Shown one piece after another: positions 58,269 through 64,000 of a stretch of 64,000 nucleotides of DNA. The stretch spans positions 3,720,001-3,784,000 of the forward strand of contig NZ_CP102770.1 in the NCBI RefSeq assembly GCF_038561935.1. The letters run 5' to 3'. Made by a program: the position numbers and the translations under genes. The notes below the pieces were generated by a model. That model worked only from the letters and a program-made list of their open reading frames with translations, did no database searches and had not been told where the DNA came from. The DNA is from Myxococcus stipitatus. Lineage in GTDB: Bacteria; Myxococcota; Myxococcia; Myxococcales; Myxococcaceae. How positions within the stretch are numbered: the stretch's first letter is position 1; each line of letters begins with the position of its first letter.

Positions 58269-61169
58269 TCAGCGCAGCGCGCCATTCGCCAGCGGCGCGG
58301 GCCCATCCACGCGCTTGCCCACGCGCGCGCGCCGCGACTTGCCCAGCACGTGCGCCAGGTAGCGGCCCGTATGGCTGCCGGCGACCTTGGCGACGCTCTC
58401 CGGCGTGCCCACGGCCATCACCTGGCCTCCGCCGGCGCCGCCCTCGGGCCCCATGTCGATGAGCCAGTCCGCGCTCTTGATGACATCCAGGTTGTGCTCG
58501 ATGACGAGCACGCTGTTGCCCGCGGCCACCAGCCGGTTGAGCACGGACAAGAGCTTGCGGATGTCCTCGAAGTGCAGGCCGGTGGTGGGCTCGTCCAGGA
58601 TGTAGAGCGTGCGGCCGGTGGCCACGCGCGCCAGCTCTCGCGCCAGCTTGATGCGCTGGGCCTCGCCGCCGGACAGGGTGGGGGAGGGCTGCCCCAGGCG
58701 GATGTAGCCCAGGCCCACGTCGCTCAGCGTCTGGAGCACGCGCATGATGTCCTTGTGCGCGCCGAAGTGCTCCATCGCCTCGCGCACGCTCATGTCCAGC
58801 GTCTCCGCGATGTTCTTGCCCTTGTAGCGCACGCGCAGCGTCGCCTCGTTGAAGCGCTTGCCGCCGCACACCTCACAGGGCACGTACACGTCCGCCAGGA
58901 AGTGCATCTCCACCAGCTTGACGCCGTCGCCCTCGCACGCCTCGCACCGGCCGCCCTTCACGTTGAAGCTGAAGCGCCCCGGGCCATAGCCGAACGCCCG
59001 GGCCTCCGGCGTCAGCGCGAACACGTCGCGGATGGTGTCGAACAGCTTCGTGTACGTAGCCGGGTTGCTGCGCGGCGTGCGACCGATGGGCCGCTGGTCG
59101 ATGTCGATGACCTTGTCCAGGTGCTCCACGCCCAGCACGGCCTTGTGCTTGCCGGGGGCCTCGCGGCTCTCGTACAGGTGCCTGGCCAGCGCGGGGAAGA
59201 GGATCTCGTTGATGAGCGTGGACTTGCCGGCGCCGGACACGCCGGTGACGGCGGTGAAGATGCCCAGCGGAATCACCGCGTCCACGTCGCGCAGGTTGTT
59301 CTCCTTCGCCCCTTGAATCACCAGCTGGTGCTTGGGATTGGGCGCGCGGCGCTGCTCGGGGATTTCAATCTCCAGGCGGCCGGACAGGTAGCCACCCGTC
59401 ACGCTGTTCTCGTCCGCCATCACCTGCTTGGGCGTGCCCTGGGACACCACCTGTCCGCCCAGCTCACCGGCGCCCGGCCCGAAGTCCACCAGCCAGTCCG
59501 CCTCCTCCATCGTCTCCTCGTCATGCTCCACGACGATGACGGAGTTGCCCAAATCCCGCAGGCGCTTGAGCGTGGTCAGCAGCTTGCCGTTGTCGCGCTG
59601 GTGCAGGCCGATGGAGGGCTCATCGAGGATGTAGATGACGCCCGTCAGCTCGCTGCCCATCTGCGACGCCAACCGGATGCGCTGGCTCTCACCCCCCGAC
59701 AGCGTGGACGCGGTGCGGTCCAGCATCAGGTAGCCCAGGCCCACGTCCACCAGGAAGGACAGGCGGCTGCGGATCTCCTTCAAGAGCTCGGTGGCGATCT
59801 TCCGCTCGTGCTCCGACAGCGCCATCGCGCCCAGGAAGGCCAGTGCGTCCGCGATGGTCAACCGGCTCAGCGCCACGATGGAGTGGCCGTGCACCTTCAC
59901 CGCGCGGCTCTCGGGGCGCAGGCGCTCGCCCTTGCACGTGGGGCAGGGCTTGTCGCTGAAGTACTTCTGCAGCTCGGTGCGCCGGGCCTCGGACGTGGTC
60001 GTCTTGAAGTTGCGCATCAGGCGCTCGACCAGGCCCTCCCACTCGACCTTGTAGTTGCCGCCCTCGCCCCACTGGATGTTGAAGCTCTTGCCGTTGGCGC
60101 CGTGCATCAGCGTGTCGCGCTCGCGCTTGGACAGCTTCGCGTACGGCACGTCCAGGTCAATCTTGAATGCCTTGGCCAGGCTCTCCACGAAGTCCGCCGT
60201 CCAGCCCTCGCCGCGATTCATGCCGCTGGCCCACGGCTCGATGGCGCCGTCGCGGATGCTGCGCGAGGTGTCCGGGACGATGAGGTCCGGGTCCATCTCC
60301 GGCCGGGTGCCCAGGCCGTTGCAGTCCGTGCACATGCCCAGCGGGTTGTTGAAGGAGAACGACGCGGGCGTCAGGTCTCCGAACGACACGCCGCAGGACG
60401 GGCACGCGTTGAGCTCGCTCATCACCCGGTCCGCCGTCGCGGCGCCCGTCTCGTCGGTGATGATGAGGGTGCCCTTGCCCTCGCGCAGCGCGGTCTCCAC
60501 GGAGTCGGTGAGCCGCGTCTTGATGTCGGCCTTGAGCACCAACCGGTCGATGACCAGCTCGATGTCGTGCTTGGTCTTCTTGTCCAGCTCGACGCGCTCC
60601 TCCAGGCTCTTGAGCTTCCCGTCGATGCGCGCGCGGGAGAAGCCGCGCTTCTGCGCCTCCGTCAGCAGGTCCTTGTGCTCGCCCTTGCGGTTGCTGACGA
60701 GCGGCGCCAGCACCTGCACCTTGCTGCCGGCGGGCATCTTGAGGATTTCCTCGACGATCTGCTGCGCGCTCTGCTTGCCCACCTTGCGCCCGCAGTTGGG
60801 GCAGTGCTGCACGCCGATGGAGGCATAGAGCACGCGCAGGTAGTCGTGCACCTCCGTGACGGTGCCCACCGTCGAGCGCGGGTTGTTGCTGGCCGCCTTC
60901 TGCTCGATGGAGATGGTGGGCGACAGGCCCCGGATGGTGTCGTACTTGGGCTTCTCCATCTGCCCGAGGAACTGCCGGGCATAGGCGGACAGGCTCTCGA
61001 CGTAGCGGCGCTGTCCCTCGGCGTAGAGCGTGTCGAAGGCGAGCGAGCTCTTGCCGGAGCCGGAGACCCCCGTGAAGACGACCAGCTTCTTCTTGGGGAT
61101 GTCCAGGGAGACGTTCTTGAGGTTGTGCTCCTTGGCGCCTCGGAGGGAAATGACGTCGGGCTCGGACAT
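58269..61169 (-). CDS. uvrA: Excinuclease ABC subunit A
   Basis: The 966-residue protein is a full UvrA with two ATPase modules: [19 protein letters not shown] and [11 protein letters not shown] in the first; [19 protein letters not shown] and [11 protein letters not shown] in the second. The zinc modules appear as [10 protein letters not shown]...CTDC and CEACEGDG...CEVC. It finds DNA damage with UvrB in nucleotide excision repair. The start is taken at the ATG 61167-61169 ([16 protein letters not shown]); a GTG at 61190 adds seven residues. No ribosome site is strong. It is divergent from the EamA gene. Confidence 0.97.
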   Translation of the reverse strand: MSEPDVISLRGAKEHNLKNVSLDIPKKKLVVFTGVSGSGKSSLAFDTLYAEGQRRYVESLSAYARQFLGQMEKPKYDTIRGLSPTISIEQKAASNNPRSTVGTVTEVHDYLRVLYASIGVQHCPNCGRKVGKQSAQQIVEEILKMPAGSKVQVLAPLVSNRKGEHKDLLTEAQKRGFSRARIDGKLKSLEERVELDKKTKHDIELVIDRLVLKADIKTRLTDSVETALREGKGTLIITDETGAATADRVMSELNACPSCGVSFGDLTPASFSFNNPLGMCTDCNGLGTRPEMDPDLIVPDTSRSIRDGAIEPWASGMNRGEGWTADFVESLAKAFKIDLDVPYAKLSKRERDTLMHGANGKSFNIQWGEGGNYKVEWEGLVERLMRNFKTTTSEARRTELQKYFSDKPCPTCKGERLRPESRAVKVHGHSIVALSRLTIADALAFLGAMALSEHERKIATELLKEIRSRLSFLVDVGLGYLMLDRTASTLSGGESQRIRLASQMGSELTGVIYILDEPSIGLHQRDNGKLLTTLKRLRDLGNSVIVVEHDEETMEEADWLVDFGPGAGELGGQVVSQGTPKQVMADENSVTGGYLSGRLEIEIPEQRRAPNPKHQLVIQGAKENNLRDVDAVIPLGIFTAVTGVSGAGKSTLINEILFPALARHLYESREAPGKHKAVLGVEHLDKVIDIDQRPIGRTPRSNPATYTKLFDTIRDVFALTPEARAFGYGPGRFSFNVKGGRCEACEGDGVKLVEMHFLADVYVPCEVCGGKRFNEATLRVRYKGKNIAETLDMSVREAMEHFGAHKDIMRVLQTLSDVGLGYIRLGQPSPTLSGGEAQRIKLARELARVATGRTLYILDEPTTGLHFEDIRKLLSVLNRLVAAGNSVLVIEHNLDVIKSADWLIDMGPEGGAGGGQVMAVGTPESVAKVAGSHTGRYLAHVLGKSRRARVGKRVDGPAPLANGALR

Positions 61170-61347
61170 GATGGGCGGGCGATCTACCACTGAATGGACG
61201 TTCCGGTAGTGGGAAAACTCGGGACGGTGGGTGGAACCTCGTCAACGCGCGACGTTGCTCCCACACTCCCTTCCAGGGTGGGAGCCAGGAGGGCCAACCC
61301 GGCGTCACTGGAGGTGGGGCCGGGATTCCGATACAGGGGCGCCCTCC

Positions 61348-62253
61348 ATGACACCCCGCTGGGTCCTCCCCGTGCGCTACCGCGGCACGCCACTGCTCAT
61401 CTTCTCGAGCGTGTTGTTCGCGGTGATGGCGCTGTGCGCCCGTCTGCTCGCTGGCCGCCTGTCCACGGGCCAGGTGGCGTCCGGGCGCTTCCTCATCGGC
61501 CTGCTCTTCCTGGCGTTCTACTTCCCGGTGCTGCGGCGCATGCCCCGCTTCGGCCGGATGCACCTGTGGGCGCTGCGCGGCGTCTTCGGCGGCGCCGCCG
61601 TGTACCTCTACTTCATGGCCATCGACCAGATGACCGTGGGGCCCGCGGTGATGCTCAACGCGAGCTGGCCCATCTACGCGGCCATCATCGGCTGGCTGTT
61701 CCTGGGCGAGCGCGTGACGGGCACGCTCTTGGCGGGGCTGGTGCTCACCACCGTGGGCGCGGGGCTCGTGATGTGGAGCACGTTCGCCGAAGGCGTGTCC
61801 CTGTCCATGGGGCTGGGCGCCTGGGCGGGCCTGGGCTCGGCGGTGCTGGGCGGCGCGGCCGTCGTCGTGGTGCGCGCGCTGCGCAACGAGTCGGACGCGG
61901 CCTCCGTCTACCTCTCGTTCTGCTTCTTCGGACTGCTGTTCAGCCTGCCCTTCGCGCTGCGCGACTGGAGGCCGCTCGGCTGGGATGTTGTTCTTCCCCT
62001 GCTGGGCGTGGGGCTGACCTCCGTGGTGGCGCAGATGACCTTCACGTATGCCTTCAACTACGTCACCGTGCTGGCCGGTGGCGTCGCCACGCAATTGACG
62101 CCCGTCTTCTCCTGGGTGATGGGCACGGCGCTGCTGGATGAAGCCGTCTCCCCCCTGGCCGTCACGGGCGCCCTGGTGTGCATGCTGGGTGTCCTCTGGG
62201 GAACGGGCGTGCTGGAGCGCATGCGCCCCGTGAGCTCCCGCCCCACGACGTGA
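61348..62253 (+). CDS. EamA/DMT family membrane transporter
   Basis: From the ATG at 61348 the 301-residue protein has ten hydrophobic helices in the two-fold repeated EamA pattern. Examples are LLIFSSVLFAVMALCARLL, YAAIIGWLFLGERVTGTLLAG and VFSWVMGTALLDEAVSPLA, with the (F/W)LGE(R)-type helix end in the first half. These transporters export metabolites or amino acids; substrate unknown. Residues upstream of 61348 in the frame lack coding character. It begins 178 bp from the uvrA start, divergently. Confidence 0.85.
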   Translation: MTPRWVLPVRYRGTPLLIFSSVLFAVMALCARLLAGRLSTGQVASGRFLIGLLFLAFYFPVLRRMPRFGRMHLWALRGVFGGAAVYLYFMAIDQMTVGPAVMLNASWPIYAAIIGWLFLGERVTGTLLAGLVLTTVGAGLVMWSTFAEGVSLSMGLGAWAGLGSAVLGGAAVVVVRALRNESDAASVYLSFCFFGLLFSLPFALRDWRPLGWDVVLPLLGVGLTSVVAQMTFTYAFNYVTVLAGGVATQLTPVFSWVMGTALLDEAVSPLAVTGALVCMLGVLWGTGVLERMRPVSSRPTT

Positions 62254-62263
62254 AGACTTTCTC

Positions 62264-62287
62264 ACCCGCGAGTTGCGGGTAGTTTGT
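62264..62287 (+). terminator. Short hairpin after the EamA gene
   Basis: ACCCGC (62264-62269) and GCGGGT (62275-62280) form a 6-bp stem with a GAGTT loop, followed by AGTTTGT. It is 10 bp after the stop. The next 240 bp to 62524 hold further small inverted repeats, such as TGGGAA/TTCCCA near 62340, but no gene. Confidence 0.5.
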
Positions 62288-62524
62288 CCTGCCCGCCTCC
62301 TGGAATTCCTGAAGGAATTTCAGTCCCACCTTCCTCCTGGGAAATGTTGTTCCCACACAGGGCAACTCGTTTCTCAGGGAGCCCCACGACTTGCCCTGTT
62401 GTCCGGCGGACGAGCGCCGTCGGCTGCATTCGGGCACCCGGGTTGCAGAGGCGCCCCCTCCGCCGGAATCGCGCGGTGCGAGGCCGCGTGGAACCCGGGC
62501 CCGGGGTGTCGTGGGGAGGCAGGA

Positions 62525-64000
62525 ATGAGACGTCTGTATTGGGTGGCGTGGGTGGCGTGGGTGTTGGTGTTGGGTTGTGAGCCCCCGTCATCCCAACGCG
62601 CGCGGAGCGCCTTCGTGGTGAACCCGGAGGCCATCGACTTTGGCGCCGCCGCGGTGGGCCGCACGAAGAGCCTCAAGCTGCGGGTGACCAACGGAGGCCG
62701 GGCCTCGTACCGCGTGGAGGGCGCCGTCTCCAGCATCCCCAATGTGACGGTGCCGTCCTTCGAGCCCTTCATCTTGAGCGGCGGCGGTGAGCGCGAAATC
62801 GAGGTGCTCTTCAAGCCCGACGTGGAGGGCCCGGTGCAGGGCTCGCTGGAGCTCATCACGGACGCGGACTCGCGCGGGGATGTGCCGGTGCTGGGCCGGG
62901 GCGTGAAGGCCTTCGTCGAGGTGCCCGAGACGGAGCTCGACTTCGGCAACGTGGCGATGGGGTTGGTGGAGATGCGGCAGGTGACGGTGCGCAACCCGTC
63001 GGACGTGGAGTCTCCACTGGAGCTGTCGCTGCAGGGCACGGACGCGGACCAGTTCACCGCGGAGCGCGGCGAGACGGAGATGCTGGCGCCCGGGGAGTCG
63101 CGGGTGGTGTCGGTGGCCTTCGCGCCCAAGCGGTTGGGCTCGGCCTCGGCGGAGCTGCGCGTGGCGGTGTGCGAGGGCTGTGAGCCCGCGGTCGTTCCGT
63201 TGCGGGGCACGGGCGTGGCGTCCAAGCTGGAGGTGACGCCGCTGCGGCTGGACTTCGGGCGGGTGGCGCTGGGCGCCAGCGCCGAGCAGTCCATCACCGT
63301 GCGCAACCAGGGCAACCTGCCGCTGCGCTGGTCGGGCGTGGAGCTGCAGGACAACCCGGGGGGCGTGTACCGGGTGGTGAGCACGCCGGTCGTGTCCGGA
63401 GGCACACTGGAGCCGGGGGCCGTGGTGGAGGTGCGCGTGGCCTTCCTGCCCACGGCGCTGGGGAAGGCGGGCGAGGGGCGGGTGGAGGTGGGCGTGCACG
63501 AGCAGGGCTCCAGCGCGCCGGGCCCCAAGGTGTCCCTGGTGGGCGAGGGCGGCACGTCGTGCGTGTCGGTGCTTCCGCGCGAGCTGGACTTCGGCGTGGT
63601 GGCGGAGGGGATGACGGCGACGCGCTCGGTGGAGGTCGTCAATCGCTGCCGGGACAGCGTGCTGGTCAACAACCTGCGGCTGGACACGGCGCAAGGGGGC
63701 TACTTCACGTTGGCGCAGGCGCCGGCCAGCATGACGGTGCCCGCGGGGCAGTCCGCCTACGTGGGCATCACCTTCAGTCCTCGCACGGGGACGGCGCGCG
63801 CCAGCACCGGCCAGCTCGCCGTCACGGTGCGCTCGGGGGGCACGTTGTCGACGGAGGCGGTGAGCCTCAAGGGCACGGGCCGCGTGTTCCAGCCCTGCCA
63901 GTTCCAGCTGCCCGAGCACCTGAGCTTCGGCAAGGTGCCCGTGGGCGCGGAGGTGTCCATGGGCCTGGTGCTGCGCAACACCGGCACGCAGCCCTGCTAC
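62525..64000 (+). CDS. Repeat lipoprotein with choice-of-anchor/ASH-type domains (3' end outside window)
   Basis: The frame from the ATG at 62525 (GGAGGCAGGA upstream) stays open for 492 codons to the window end, so the gene is truncated. A lipoprotein signal ends in LVLGC. The mature part is a row of about 100-residue Ig-like domains. Each opens with a motif like (I/L)DFGxVxxG and then VTVRN: AIDFGAAAVG (near 37), ELDFGNVAMG (near 138), RLDFGRVALG (near 240), ELDFGVVAEG (near 354) and LSFGKVPVG (near 468). This is the ASPM-SPD2-Hydin or choice-of-anchor D type found in myxobacterial surface proteins, probably for adhesion or structure. A long opposite-strand frame at 62588-63919 is a shadow. 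Confidence 0.8.
   Translation, partial: MRRLYWVAWVAWVLVLGCEPPSSQRARSAFVVNPEAIDFGAAAVGRTKSLKLRVTNGGRASYRVEGAVSSIPNVTVPSFEPFILSGGGEREIEVLFKPDVEGPVQGSLELITDADSRGDVPVLGRGVKAFVEVPETELDFGNVAMGLVEMRQVTVRNPSDVESPLELSLQGTDADQFTAERGETEMLAPGESRVVSVAFAPKRLGSASAELRVAVCEGCEPAVVPLRGTGVASKLEVTPLRLDFGRVALGASAEQSITVRNQGNLPLRWSGVELQDNPGGVYRVVSTPVVSGGTLEPGAVVEVRVAFLPTALGKAGEGRVEVGVHEQGSSAPGPKVSLVGEGGTSCVSVLPRELDFGVVAEGMTATRSVEVVNRCRDSVLVNNLRLDTAQGGYFTLAQAPASMTVPAGQSAYVGITFSPRTGTARASTGQLAVTVRSGGTLSTEAVSLKGTGRVFQPCQFQLPEHLSFGKVPVGAEVSMGLVLRNTGTQPCY

Noticed and set aside
58221-61193. 990-codon plus-strand ORF opposite uvrA
   Set aside because: Shadow of uvrA: the minus frame carries all UvrA ATPase motifs and this frame has no recognisable domain.
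62588-63919. 443-codon minus-strand ORF at the window end
   Set aside because: The plus-strand frame from 62525 has a lipoprotein signal and repeated DFG domains, and the minus frame has the composition of a shadow.

Overview
The base composition (very GC-rich, with G or C at almost every third codon position), MYXO-CTERM surface-sorting tails on two proteins, large Ser/Thr kinases with HRD(I/V)SPQN catalytic loops, and many lipoproteins point to a myxobacterium, most likely of the Myxococcus/Corallococcus/Cystobacter group. This is inferred from gene content; no rRNA is present. The window is densely coded chromosome. I see no tRNA, rRNA, insertion sequence, prophage or CRISPR array. It opens inside an rseP-like gene and ends inside a repetitive lipoprotein gene.

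Bases 1-7100 (+) form a run of closely spaced or overlapping genes: the end of RseP, an RlpA lipoprotein, TsaB, an Asd paralogue that has lost most catalytic residues (Usg-like), a MYXO-CTERM protein overlapping a beta-barrel gene, a PKD-containing lipoprotein, and a fused MoaD-MoaE molybdopterin synthase. Bases 7160-10600 (-) hold an uncharacterised membrane protein, a second M50 protease with a long Pro/Ala/Thr/Ser tail built on 33-bp repeats, and a Nudix hydrolase. Acetyl-CoA synthetase and an alpha-oxoamine synthase follow on +. Bases 14800-22400 (-) carry a histidine phosphatase, a DUF2325-like protein overlapping rnhB, a lipoprotein, a zinc-ribbon/TPR membrane protein, an M61 peptidase and an RNA m5C methyltransferase.

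Bases 22500-29450 (-) are the most distinctive part. A probable operon encodes an OprO/OprP-like outer-membrane porin, a VTC-type polyphosphate polymerase, a thymidylate-kinase-like protein fused to about ten 27-residue helical repeats, a DUF4956 membrane protein and a lipoprotein. A surface-anchored purple-acid-phosphatase-like enzyme lies directly downstream. VTC and DUF4956 are known neighbours in bacteria; the fused nucleotide kinase and the porin suggest a modified polyphosphate or phosphate-handling system.

Bases 29600-45200 contain two large Ser/Thr kinases about 8 kb apart, a rhodanese/MoeB-ThiF sulfur-transfer pair (possible partner of the MoaD-MoaE fusion), an A-type Fe-S carrier, a thioesterase, a deoxynucleoside kinase, a glycerophosphodiesterase, a large lipoprotein, a SprT-like metalloprotein and a GT-C-like membrane protein. 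Bases 45300-48200 hold an exported Cys-rich protein, a methyltransferase, a zinc-ribbon protein and nadA. Bases 48594-54723 (+) are a three-gene overlapping signalling operon: a pseudo-receiver/PilZ/GNAT protein, a SAM methyltransferase, and a hybrid kinase with two complete kinase modules flanking a receiver. The rest contains two convergent POT peptide transporters, uvrA, an EamA transporter and the truncated repeat lipoprotein.
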